Origin: Chloromonas sp. AAM2
Taxonomy: Eukaryota > Chlorophyta > Chlorophyceae > Chlamydomonadales > Chlamydomonadaceae
Direction of reading: 5' to 3'
Assembly: GCA_004335635.1 (NCBI GenBank)
Contig: QAXH01002768.1
Location: forward strand, 1 to 64,000
Length of the DNA: 64,000 bases
How positions within the stretch are numbered: the first letter of the stretch is position 1; each line of letters opens with the position of its first letter. Under the pieces are notes generated by a model. That model saw nothing but the letters and a program-made list of their open reading frames with translations. It was not told the DNA's origin and searched no databases. Below, piece by piece: positions 26,932 through 37,800 of the stretch. A program made the position numbers and the translations under genes.

Positions 26932-28440
26932 ACGTGATTATAGGACATGTGGCAGCTCTAGGAGCTGTAGAACGGCTGGCAGGAGGCCCTGTGCCTAGCG
27001 TCACACACTGAGAGCCTATCTGGCCCTACCATACACTGTACCAGGTGCCATGACCACGTGCAAGCAAACACACAGTGCAGCCCCACTGGGCATCAAGGGT
27101 ATCTGTGGCAGCGCACCAACTGCCAACCCACGCCCACCCACTCCTCCGCCCTACCTGTACGGTGTCTTTCCCGCGCCTTTGAGCTGCAGCTCCCACCGCT
27201 GCATTGCCCCGCCTTGCCCCGCCACCTGCACCTCCCCTAGAGTGATGGCGCGCCCGTCGCCCAGCTGACCCGCCCACATGCCAAACTGGTGACCGCCTGC
27301 GGCATCACCATCAGGCAACTCAGCCCGTGTCGATGGCACAACGGCACGAGCTTACTCCTTTGTCTGAAAGGGGGAGACTCTCGTTCTGAACCTAGATGAA
27401 GATGCTGCATGCAGGGCACAAGAGCTGGGTGTGCAGGACACTGTAGCATGTCATGCAGATGCACACTGCAGTCAAATGGCGCAGTGCTCTGCTTTGCCCC
27501 GGCACCCCCACTGTGCAGCAGCGTGCTCCTGGCCTATGTTTGAGGGCAGCACATCACCCCGCACCGTAGCACTGTGCGTATGTCTGAGCCCCGGGCAGTG
27601 GCGCCGCTCCGCTGAACAGCAGCGGGAACTCGGGCCGCTCGCACTCACTCGGGCTCAGGCCAACCATCTCCGACACCTGCGTACACAACATAGCACACCT
27701 GGACGGAACGGCACAAAGCTGTCATGGCTTTACGCGCCAACCTACACAAGCCTGTCAAAACACTGCGTTACAATGCTCCAGAGCTTCTTGCGCCCCTGGC
27801 CTGCCCTCACTCATGACTCCACTGATAACAGCTGGCTCTGCGCACCTCTCTGGAGTATGAAATGAGGTACGGCTCGCCGGCTGCGGGAGTGGGGCTGACT
27901 CGCGAGTACAGCGCATCAAACACCTGGGCACAGCACAGATGCAGACGGGCACCGCATGACAGACCTGGGGGGAGACGCATGATCGCATTGCAAACCTCAG
28001 CGGTAAAATGGTCAAGGCACCTGGTACATCTCGCACATCCCACAGTCAATGCTGCAGTCAATGTGTGAATGGTGGCGATTTGCTCATACAGCACGGCCGA
28101 AAAGTAAAGCAGTTGCCAACTGTCCAGCAGTCTAGAGGGCCGGCGCTTGCCAGTCAACCTGTTGCTGTTACATTCGTGTGCTTCTTGCTGATGGTGCTTG
28201 AAGCCCGTGAAGGCAGTCGAGTGCATCACTAAACAGGGTCACGTGATCTCTAGAATAGAAGCTGGGGAACCACCAGGTTGAGTCAGAGGCAAGTAGGTGC
28301 AGGAACCCAATAATATCCCAACAACCCATTGTGCCGGTGTCGCTGAAAGGACTTGCCTGGCGCAGCTCGTTCTTAGTCTCCTTGTCTCCTGGCAGCTCCC
28401 TCACGAATGAATGGTCCCAAGGCAGAGTCTGCGAATCCAT
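21834..28440 (-). CDS. SELENOO: Selenoprotein O family pseudokinase / protein AMPylase, Cys form
   Basis: SelO (bacterial YdiU) has an inverted kinase-like fold and transfers AMP to Ser/Thr/Tyr hydroxyls of proteins. In eukaryotes it acts in mitochondria and redox stress. Seventeen exons on the minus strand: 28440-28357, 27923-27846, 27676-27565, 27296-27155, 26860-26782, 26564-26506, 26226-26179, 25538-25361, 25265-25227, 24820-24769, 24535-24448, 24269-24146, 23699-23540, 23141-23030, 22679-22589, 22241-22113, 21872-21834. All phases agree, giving 537 aa. Family motifs in order: [132 protein letters not shown]. The Asp-Asn of NSDN and the Asp of DYGP are the expected base and metal ligands. 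The protein ends SCSS, so Cys stands where animals have Sec. Intron 1 has a GC donor. An upstream in-frame ATG at 28476 or an unseen transit-peptide exon remains possible. Confidence 0.95.
25659..25929. repeat. 64-bp minisatellite in a SelO intron
   Basis: Four head-to-tail units start GAGCTGTGGCGTAGCAG at 25659, 25723, 25787 and 25851. A partial fifth starts at 25918. The first three periods are exactly 64 bp and the fourth unit is 67. The array lies in the SelO intron between the exons ending at 26179 and starting at 25538. There are no spacers, so it is not a CRISPR. Confidence 0.9.
26868..26930. repeat. (CA)n microsatellite in a SelO intron
   Basis: CA dinucleotides with a few ATG interruptions. 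The array sits a few bases upstream (in minus-strand sense) of the SelO splice acceptor at 26861-26862. There it reads as a TG-rich tract in place of a classical polypyrimidine tract. Confidence 0.85.
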
Positions 28441-29101
28441 TGCACAACATAGCCTTGTTATGGAACTGCAACTCATTCTATTTTTGAAGGCACGCGCTCG
28501 GTGATGTGATCAATTGTAAATTCTGACAAGGTGATGTCCCTGTACACGGTCAGGGGTAAGTTGCTGCTGATGCAAGGCCACGCGCCCACCGCCCAGTGTT
28601 TCATTTCAGATGCAGACCCATGCTGCTTCTCAGGCGTCTCTGTTGTCGTGCAGCGGTAAGCAACAGTCGTTCCAAGCTTTTCTCAGTCTCACCTCCAGCT
28701 TGTGCAAAATTTTGGGCTGTGCAGGTGGTGATGCTGATGACATCACCTCTGGAGCTACAGCCGTGTGGCACACAGATCTGCTTCTGGTCAGTAGAGGGCA
28801 CTGGAACCCAGAGGGCACTGTGCAAGTTGGCCACCAGCGTCCCAAGGCTGTGCGGCCCAGATGCCTCATGTTGTGCACAGGTGCTCCCACAAGTGAGTGG
28901 CTCTTGCAGTTGAGCACGCCACGTTGGGAAGCAGGCCCACTCGCCCAAGCCTTCATCATCTTGGTTATTGAAGTGATCAAGCCTGAAGCAAGGCTATGGG
29001 TCTACTACTGGCACACTGGACTCTCTCTCCCATGCCGCACGTGGGCCGGGGTGGAGTTGGGTTGCGACTGCGACTGCCACGCCATCAAACACACGTCAAA
29101 A
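28441..29101. other. Divergent intergenic region (candidate shared promoter)
   Basis: 661 bp separate the SelO start (-) and the start of the small membrane-protein gene (+). A plus-strand frame is open through it from 28610 in phase with the downstream gene, so the latter's N-terminus could be longer. I see no TATA-like element that I would defend. Confidence 0.4.
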
Positions 29102-29600
29102 ATGCAGGCCCAGATCGATCGCTGGGCGTCTCTACACCCCACAGCCGTGCGGACGGGGCACGTCTTCGAAATCCCTGCATCCTACCTGGTGCCTCGTATC
29201 GCTGGCATCCTTGGTCTGGCTGGCGTCTTGTGGTGGGCCAACCCCATGTTCCTGTGGACGAAGAAGCCTGAAACTCTTAATCCTGAGTTCTTGGCGGAGG
29301 CAGCGCGCATCGGCAATGTCGCGGTGCGCACACTGGGGTTTTACGGGAGCTCGATTGGCCTGAGCGAGCGCTTCCCGGCCGCAAGGGCGGGATGCAGCAG
29401 CGCGTAGAGCACCTGCACATGCATTGCAGGGGCTGTAGCGACGATCACTCAACAACACCTGACCCTGGTCACCCATGCCTGTACCCATGCGTGCTCTGCA
29501 GCAACGAGTGAATGGACCACCAGTGTTCCTGAACCCCTTCCGTCATCGCATTCCTGGCAACATCCTGGGCCCTGAGGACGTTAAGAAGGAGCTGGAGTGA
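29102..29600 (+). CDS. Small single-span membrane protein, unrecognised, about 131 aa
   Basis: Exon 1 starts at ATG 29102 (context tcaaaaATGcag). It encodes a soluble head, then a hydrophobic segment LVPRIAGILGLAGVLWWANP at about residues 31-50. A charged part follows (TKKPETLNPEFLAEAARIGN), then LGFYGSSIGLSERFPA. The last exon, about 29502-29600, encodes QQRVNGPPVFLNPFRHRIPG and ends ILGPEDVKKELE before TGA. Joining the two in phase requires a GC donor near 29386 (gcc|GCAAGG), because no GT donor there keeps the frame. This junction is the weak point. Size and layout resemble small accessory subunits of mitochondrial inner-membrane complexes, but I cannot name the family. The frame upstream is open back to 28610, so the start is also uncertain. 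Confidence 0.55.
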
Positions 29601-30326
29601 GCCAGCAGTGCATTGGGAGCACGCAGAAGCCACTGTTTTCACTGACCAGCCTTCATGAGCTGCAGATGCATGTGATCTCGTTGCTTCAGAATCCAGTCTT
29701 CTAGGGCATGCTCTGATAAGGCTCTTTTTAGGGCTGTACACGCTGGTTCCAGTTCTGTTGTTGGTGAGGCAGGCCGTGTCTACCAGGCTTGGCTGGGTGC
29801 ACGTACTGAACCTAAACCTGGCTTGTAATCATTTGCTACAACAAACACAGGCGCATTGTATACCGTTCTCCTAGTGGCTACTGCCGGTCTACGACACCCT
29901 CAGGCAACTTCTGTGGCATGCTGACCGGAGTTCGTCTGACCTTGTGGCTGGACCAGCCATCACGAAAGCGATTGCACGGCCTAATCTGTGACCTAGTTGC
30001 ACGGATTACATCAGGCTAGCAGGTACCGCATAGACCATGTGTAAAGGGGATCAGAGGGCCACCTTAGCCCCTGCGGATGCCACACTATCAGGAACAAGCT
30101 GCTGTTGCTTGCGTGGCCACCACTGTGTGGTACACACAGCGATAAACAAAGCAGCAGGTCGTTCATAGCACAAGGTTAGTCACGTGCTTACAGCCACCTG
30201 TCACAAGTCAACTCGCATGCAAAATGATGCAATAATCGCCAGTTTGCCTGCTCTCCTGAGGCCTTGCCAGAACAGTTACATGGACAAAGCTCAGCTGGTC
30301 CTCATGGCGGAAGTGCTCGTTCACTC

Positions 30327-30599
30327 AGTGACTGGCTGGACACAGAAGCACCTCCCCAACAAAACTGATGAGGACCGTCAGAAAGTCTGTAGACAGGAGC
30401 CAAAAAAAACGACCTTGCTTTGTTACAAGGAGGGAGTGCACACCATGACGCACGTCCAACGCAAACATCAACCATTTGCGCAAATTGCAAAAAACAATTC
30501 TAGTAAAGGGGAATCTGACCGTGTCAGCAAGGGGTGGTGAGGCCCTTGTGGCCATCACCCCACAGAACGCCTTCCGAAAGCATCCCATGAAAATGGCAT
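30327..30599 (+). repeat. Dispersed repeat family, copy B, with degraded ORF
   Basis: The part 30423-30599 matches copy A (7804-7980) and the part 30327-30450 matches copy D (50583-50739), both in reverse orientation. A plus-strand frame from 30184 reads through it: WTQKHLPNKTDEDRQK, YKEGVHTMTHVQRK, PFAQIAKNNSSKGESDRVS. After a one-base shift it continues GGEALVAITPQNAFRKHP and stops at a TGA just after the repeat. The same peptide motif is kept in copy A, so the repeat once carried coding sequence. Element class unknown. Confidence 0.7.
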
Positions 30600-30709
30600 G
30601 AATTGAACGATTGTCAGGGTTAGGGTCAGTGTCAGGTTTGCCCCTGTGTAGGTACTTATTGTGATTTTGTGGGTCTGCTTACAGGCTTTGCTACTTGTTA
30701 CCTGAGCTT

Positions 30710-30975
30710 CATAGTTGAGGGAAATGTCACACATAGCACATGAGCTTTTCCACAAGCGTGGGTATGAGCTGAGGTGGTGCCTGGTGGCTGTTAAGGATGT
30801 CGGGGCACCTCATCTGCGCAGACGCTTCTTCTGTCTGACCCTACCAGAGAAGGTCTTATGTCCTGGACTGCAATCAAAGTCCCAAAATGCAGTGCTTCCA
30901 CAACTGACATCTCAAACAACAAAAACAACCAGATGTCTGTTCAGGGGACTTGCAACAGCAGAAGATGTCACTAGA
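30710..30975 (+). pseudogene. Remnant resembling a C5-cytosine DNA methyltransferase
   Basis: The frame encodes FHKRGYELRW, then DVGAPHLRRRFFCL within one short stretch. This matches the conserved pattern in C5-DNA methyltransferases of a GY..., then D-hGhPQ-R-R-hF (around motif VIII, just before the target-recognition region). The usual Gln is His here. Nothing else of the enzyme is visible: the S-adenosylmethionine-binding motif I, the PC-containing motif IV with the catalytic Cys, and motif X are absent from the flanks. A TTACAG acceptor lies about 20-30 bases upstream. I therefore read it as a fragment, perhaps carried by the adjacent repeat element. An unrelated short chance match remains possible. 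Confidence 0.4.
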
Positions 30976-31858
30976 TAATTGCAGGCGCAACTAGGCATTG
31001 CACAGGCTAGGATAGGTATAAACGCTAGGTATCAATTGATGCAACAACACATGGCGCAACCACAGTGACTCTGGGATGGAATGGTGGCGCACCCTGTTCT
31101 GCCATGGTGGCGCCAGCGCCAGCAATTTTTCTTCCTGCCCTCTTGGGCTAACTGCATGTCAGACCATTCGGGGCTCTTTTGCCAGAACTGGATGGGTGTG
31201 CCCTCTAAAGTGCATCTATAGTGTGCATGATGCCACTTGCTTCCAGCACGTGTAAGCACTGAGGATGAAATGCAGCCTACCACAGGCGCTCCTGCAGCTG
31301 TTCAAGACAACGCCATGTTGGGTTGAACGTCCGCCGTGGCTGAGCATCATTACGACATAAATACTGGTGCCGACCTGCCCAGCATCTGGGCACACACAAT
31401 ACCCGGCTGATGACGTGTTCGTACATTGAAGGGCCCTGCATGTGCGTCTGCAGACCCTGGTGACAGTTTTTAACCCCGCTCATACGCCATTCCAAACAGT
31501 CATCAGAATGGTTGGATGGCTAAACGAATACGCAGGCCCGGCACCAGGCGATTTATCGCACCTGGGCCATGCACATGAAAATATAGGTTGCATAACGAGC
31601 GAGCTACCTGCATGGGTGCCTTGTAACCTTCACTGTTCTTGGAAACCTAGCCTGCTTCTTGAGGAACTGTTTAGACACGATCCGCCTGGTTTCCCCGCAC
31701 CTCCCGCACTCATCCTTTCCATCCCGCATTCATTCTTTCCAACCATCTTCACCAAACTCTGTTTTCCTTTTTTGTTTAAGCACTTCCCACACACACTGCC
31801 CAATTTCGGCTCTAAATAATTTTTTGACTGTGCATAAGGCAGGCCAAAGGTCAAGCCA

Positions 31859-34800
31859 TCACCATTCGAATTCGTCAGCGCTTGGATTGCTCTTTCTGGT
31901 TATCCAGTGCTTAGCCCGCTCCTCCTCCTCGGATTGCCAGAACGTGTTTCTCACCTGAAAATGACAGTGCCACATGCACGGGATTAGTAGTGATGAGACG
32001 TACAATTGTACTGTGAGAAGAAACCAAGAAAAAACGAGAGCGAGAAGAATGCATGTGCGGTGGGTGCACAAAGGTTTAGAAGATGCATGTGCGGTGGGTG
32101 CACAAAGGTTTAGAAGATGCGGTCAGTGTTGGGTGGGCCCAGGCACAGTGACCAACTTCAGTAACACAGCAATGTGACCCTTTCGCGCCTGCCACAATTC
32201 TAGCTGAGCGAGCGGCGCGCCTCCAACACCCGCCTCGCAGGTCACAGCCCGCGTCAGAAATAGCCACTTCTTGTGGCTGTCAGCCCAAATGTCAACAGGA
32301 TCGCTACAACTAAGCGTGCTTGCACTATGCCCTGGTTTGTATCTTAGCACGTTTGCAAACACCAGCAAGCACAGCCTGTTTGCTATGCGTTTTACGACAT
32401 GAGTGTTCCATCCTATAGCGTGAAAAGCTCTCCCGGTGTACAATGCCACACACGCACGCACACACGCACACGCATAGGCCCTGGCCCCTGCACGCACCAG
32501 CAGTCCCTGCCTGAGCCACGCCTCCGCTGCGGGCTGCTCCAGGATGCGCGGCCGGCGCTCCACCTCCACCTGACATGGGGCACCAACAAGGCAAACGCAT
32601 GCGGGTGCATGTGCACTACAACTTCAAGGTCACTTCAAGGGCGTGCATGGGTGCAAATGCATACGAAAGCAAACTCCACCTGCTGTCAGCACGCCCAACT
32701 TTAAATCAGCCGCGTATGCCCTCGTCCTACTTGATACCTCGTTCAGCGTAGGCCAGGCGATTCTGCCCACAGCCACTGGCAGCGGGTGGGGCCGCATAGC
32801 CGTATCAAGGAGTGGGTGTCCGAAGCATTTGTAAGCATGCTAACGGTGTAGGCGTCCCCCAGAACTTTTTACACTCCTGCCCTGTTCCACGCACCTATTC
32901 CGTTCCACTCATAAGGCTACTCATAAGGCTACTCATAAGGCTACTCAGCTAAGGATATTCTGTTCTACGGAGCTCGCTGAGCACAGGCCAGGCAATCCGA
33001 CGCACTCTGTTTCCACGTACCCTTTTTGCCGCCTCTGCGTCCACCTCCTCGTCCGCCCCCGGCACCACCTCCTCCCACGACCCCGATCCCGACGACCCGT
33101 TACCCTCCTCGTCACTAATAATGTTCTCCGACCCGCCATGATTGTGACGGTGCGCCAGGCCCCGGCCTGAAGGGCCCCCCCTGGTGTGGGCTGGTACATT
33201 GTCCTCCTCGTCCACGCTCTCCCATGCCGATTCCGAGGGCCCGCCATCGGTTTGTGCTTCGTCACTGTCTCCCTCGGTGGGGCCGTTGGCGGGGTCGTGG
33301 AAGCCCTTGTACGCGTGTGCCTCGTAGATGCGCAGCTCCCGCAGGGCAATCCGCCCGGCTGCCACGCTGGCCGCCAGGCTGTCCACACCAGCGCGTGTGA
33401 GGCAGCCGCCGCGCCTGCGGTCGTCTGTCACCTGGGCAGACCCACAAGCACGAGAAGGGTCAATGTGTAGATGTACTGAAAAAACAAAGGCAATGAGGCA
33501 CAAGGGGCGACTGCATCAGGCTAGTCACATACAGCTTATGAATGTGGAGTCAGTGAGATATTGACCGGGCCTTTGCAAGCACTGGGTTCTCTGAATAGCT
33601 TTGACCAGATAACAACAAGAGGGGTGGGAAATGCATCTGCTTGGTCATAGTGCTGCTGGTCATGCTGCGGTCGGTCATGGTGCGGCTTGGTCAGGCTGTC
33701 CTGCACGTTGCTCTACAACACTATTGAGTCCATTCTTCTGTCAGTGACATGTGCTCACCTCCAGATCGATCAGATTCGAAAAGATGACACATTGTCCATC
33801 CCTTGGCGTGACGTTGAGTCTCGCCAGGCCGCTGTGACCTGACACCTCCTCCAGGGGTAGGGTGCCCAGGGCCAGGAGGGTCAGGTGCTCGTCAGTCAAC
33901 CCGCTGTTGCCTGTGACCAAGGAACAAAAAAACAGGTGTTCAAACACATACATGTAGCGCTCCGTGATGGCATTGTCACTTTTTTAATGTCTTCAGTCGC
34001 AGTCACTTGAGCACAGCAGCATGGCAGGAGGCAATGGCTGGTAATCAGCTCATTGTTGTTCTTAGCAGACTTGCAGGAACTTGGTGCCAGCATGATCCCG
34101 GGCTAGTCCTCAACCTTGTGGCTAGCACGCCCGCACATGTGACCCCGTGATTCCACCCACCTGCGTTGAGTGACCTTAGCCCTGTGAGCCCCAGTCCCAG
34201 CGCCAGCCAGCCCCCCCTATCCAGGTGCATGTCCCGCAGGCTCAGCCGCTCCAGCGAGGGCAGCGCCATTACCAGCGCTCGCACGGCGCGCTCGCTCACG
34301 GACCGACGCGGCTGCAACAACGGCACGCCAGCGGCAGTTGACAGTCAGACACCAGTGAGGCGAGCTGCAGTGCACTGATGGGCGAAGAAAGCAGATGAAA
34401 CGAGATCAGGCGAGAGACATGTGCTGCCCAGAGCAGGCTGTCAGGCAGCAAGACTACTGGCCATAGCACTCCACGGCTCACGTGCGGTTGTGCGGCTTGT
34501 GAAGCAGAGACTGCAAAGTTGTTCTGAGCACAGATGCCTGTATGCACAGGCTCACCTTCTGTTGGTCCAGGTATAGCTTGAGCATGGACGTGTGGCGCAC
34601 TCGTTCGGCACTGCTCGTACGCGGCGGCCCGAAGGAAACGCCACCTGCTGACGTTATCGGTGAGGTTGAGTCTGCGTTGCAAGCTTGCCCGCACCATCAG
34701 CCAGTGACCAACGCGTGCACCTGCCACACAGCCCGTGCTCACAGCTCGCTGCGCCCTGATCTGCATCCCATGGGCACCAGCCCCTAATGCCCCCCCTCCA

Positions 34801-37800
34801 ACTCCTTTCTCACACTTCCTTTGTCGGTCCTATTGCATGCTGCCTATTGGATTGCCATAAAAGCCCCTTCGGTTCCCATGGCTTGAGCCAGCCTGCCAGA
34901 ATTGTGTTGCAGCCGCCACCAGCTCATACCTGGCATGAGCACATCTGCTAGCCTCTCCACGTTGATGCTGGCCGCGCTGGCCTCCAGCACCTCGAGCCTG
35001 GGGCAGTGTCTCAACAGGCTCACCAGGGACCCGGCGTCAAAGGAAGTGCCCCTGCACAGGCGATTACAGACAACACCAAGGCTTGCGGATAACCCAACTT
35101 GCGCTGCGTATAGTGAACATCAAGGCACTATCCCAGACGACTTAGGAGTGCAAAACTGTGTATGCCTGGAGCTACCTGAAGGCATGCAAGTGTTAAAGGC
35201 AGCACTGTTGTGATGCTGGCCTGGTAAGGAATCAAACAAGAAGCGCAACACACGGAGTCGTGAGTAAAGGCAGGCCTCAGACTGTCTGGCAAGGCATCAG
35301 CCAGTACTTGACTCAGCGTCACATGCATGGTGAAGGAATTGTCCAAGGATGCAGCGGTCAGATACAAGCTGTACGTACCAGCACTTGAGGCTTTGCAGGC
35401 CGGGCAATTGGCTCCAAACGTCATCGTGCATGTGCGTGCGATCCCAGGCCGCAGCAAACGCCAGGTTGCGCATCAGCGCCTGCTCGGCGCACATCTCCTT
35501 CTGCACAGACAACACCACCTCGTTCGTGTCACTGCGCGTCAGGTACCTGCGCGCCAGGTACAGGGTTGCATACCAGTGGTGTGACGGATGTTGAGCACCG
35601 CATCTCACTCGCGTCATTGGCTGTCAAGTACTAGGCACCTGCTGTTAGGGCTACTTGTGCTAGTCAGCGGCAGCGACCACAGCCGTGGGTTGTCACTTGC
35701 TGCTGTAACCTGTACCCACATGCCTGTCAACCAGCTCTTCGAAGCGGCCACGCTACAGGGCACAGGGCTGGCACAGCTCAAGTCCGCACCTCTATGTCCT
35801 GCACATTCGCTATGTCAAGGAATGCAAGGCCAGGGCACGCCGACGCGACTAAGGACATCTGGCAGGGCCACCCTCCAATGGCCAGGTGGTGCAGATTACG
35901 CCCGATCCTGTGGTCAGCGGGGCAAGGCGCGTGCACAACCAGTAGTAAGCAAGTAAATCAGGGGCAAGCGCTCACGCCTGTCTTGCCCTGGCGCTGGGTT
36001 GTGAAGGCAGCAAGCACGCAGCGTTTACGTGAGCTGCTGTGCAGAGAACGTTTGATCTTTCCCTTACTTGTCCAGCAGGCTGTGTAGGCTGCTGGCCACC
36101 AACTTTGAATCGTCATGATGGTGTGGATTACTCAGGTCCAGGTGGGTCACCTGCTCACGTGCGCAAACAGACACGTAAGGTCTGCCATGTCATGTCATGT
36201 CATGTCATGTCATGTCATGTGAGTGCGGCGCTCCAGAGTTCATGACAACAGCGCCGGCCAATTGCAGCAGGCTGCTTGTCAACACAAGTCAGAAACGTTG
36301 CAAAGATTGCTATTTTTTTCCCCTCCATGTAACTTGGCATATCTCAGCGATGAATAACACCTTTTCAAACAGTAAGAAGGAATGTCTTTGCCGATTCAAG
36401 ACGCACTAGACAGAAACGGACAGAGCAGGCGTGCCTTGCACTCTCGTGAGCACCTAGCAACCCATGCACTGCTGCCGTTACTATCTAATTCCATGCTCCA
36501 TCCCTGATCACCTGTGTGAGGGCCTTGAGATCCTCTAGCATGCTCATTGAATCGTCCATGTAGAGGCAGGACAGGGACACATGGCGAAGGTTCGGCAGCA
36601 CCTGACAAGGCAAACAAGCAAGCGCCACACAACGGTCAGCCAACAGCCAGAGAGGTGATTGAGTTGCATCACAAGGCGCGTCAAGAGCTTGCTGGCAACC
36701 GCACAGTTGTCCATGTCTTCTGATCGCTGCAATCCTCCACAAGCGCTTGCGTGTGCCAATCTGCGCCAAGTATTGCTCGGTCTACACCCCGCCTGCTTGT
36801 CCAGTGCAATCTGAGGACGCATCTTTGACAGCGCTGCTGGCATGCTCTTCCATACGTGTACTGACACCACTTTCCCGGCCTAGCCCCTGACATCCGCCAC
36901 CCATTGCACCTGCTCCATGAGTGCATGCACGAGTGCATTGCCATGTAGCACATGGTCACTTTCGTCCTGGTCCATCTCCAGCCGCGTGAGGGCAGTCAGC
37001 CGTGTCATCTGCAAGGGACGAGCATAGCATTTACAGTCTAAACCAGTAATCCTGCTGTAGATTCTGCAAACCAGTTTCTGCCGTAGATTTGATGCCAACA
37101 CAGACTGCACCTTTGACAGTCAGCCCAGCGTTAACACCCTGTCCAACCGCTGCACAGTCCTTGCTTGCTGGCGACGCCAGTGTGCCACCATTGCAGCAAA
37201 GCCCTTGCTGCCGGAGCACCTGCGCCTCCAAACACGCCATGCAGCCCACGGCTCCCACTCACCCCCTCAATCATCCACTGTGCAGCCTGCTCCTCGCAGT
37301 CCATGAGGGATAGGTCCAGCACTCTCAGACCGGGGGACAGCGGGCCAAGGAGGTCAGACAACTAAACACACGTCAACAGCAGGACACCCATGTAAAAGTA
37401 CGTACAAGAGGAGGGTGGCCGCCACTGAAAGCATATCCAGATCGTAGGTGGCACTATACAATCGCCAATGACCCCCTTTCGTACTGGATGTGTTTGTCTA
37501 CACTACAGCCTGTCCTTCACTGCCGGCCCACCCATGCAGCCTTATAAACTACAAAGTGTTTGCGTGTGCACTCGTCACCATGCAGCATTATAAACTACAA
37601 AGTGTTTGCGTGTGCGCGCGCCAGCAACACCCGTGTGGCAGTGCCAGCCTCTGGCTCACCTGGCCTGCCTCGTGCATCCCCTCATCGGGGTGTCTGCTGT
37701 CCTCCCAGGGCAGCACCATGTCGCGCATGTTCAGCGCAGTAAGGTTCGTGCACCTGCATGCAGTAGACACCCAAAATGCATGCCTTGGCGTGTGCCCTTT

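Larger units (their letters stand above)
29601..31858. other. Region between small membrane-protein gene and LRR gene
   Basis: 2.3 kb with no complete gene. It holds dispersed-repeat copy B (30327-30599) and the methyltransferase-like remnant (30710-30975). On the minus strand near 31080-31260 there is a short frame with KWHHAHYRCTLEGTPIQFWQ and EWSDMQLAQEGRKK, which looks protein-like but which I cannot place in a gene. Confidence 0.5.

Noticed and set aside
26675..27011. Open frames through the CA/TG repeat
   Set aside because: They encode monotonous His-Thr or Cys-Val strings from the microsatellite, with no gene content.
30615..30632. Telomere-like GGGTTAGGGT
   Set aside because: A single short match with no array. 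Green-algal telomere repeats are usually TTTTAGGG or TTTAGGG in long tracts.
30184..30975. Endogenous viral region
   Set aside because: Only one weak methyltransferase-like motif. No capsid, polymerase or other viral genes nearby, and codon use does not stand out.
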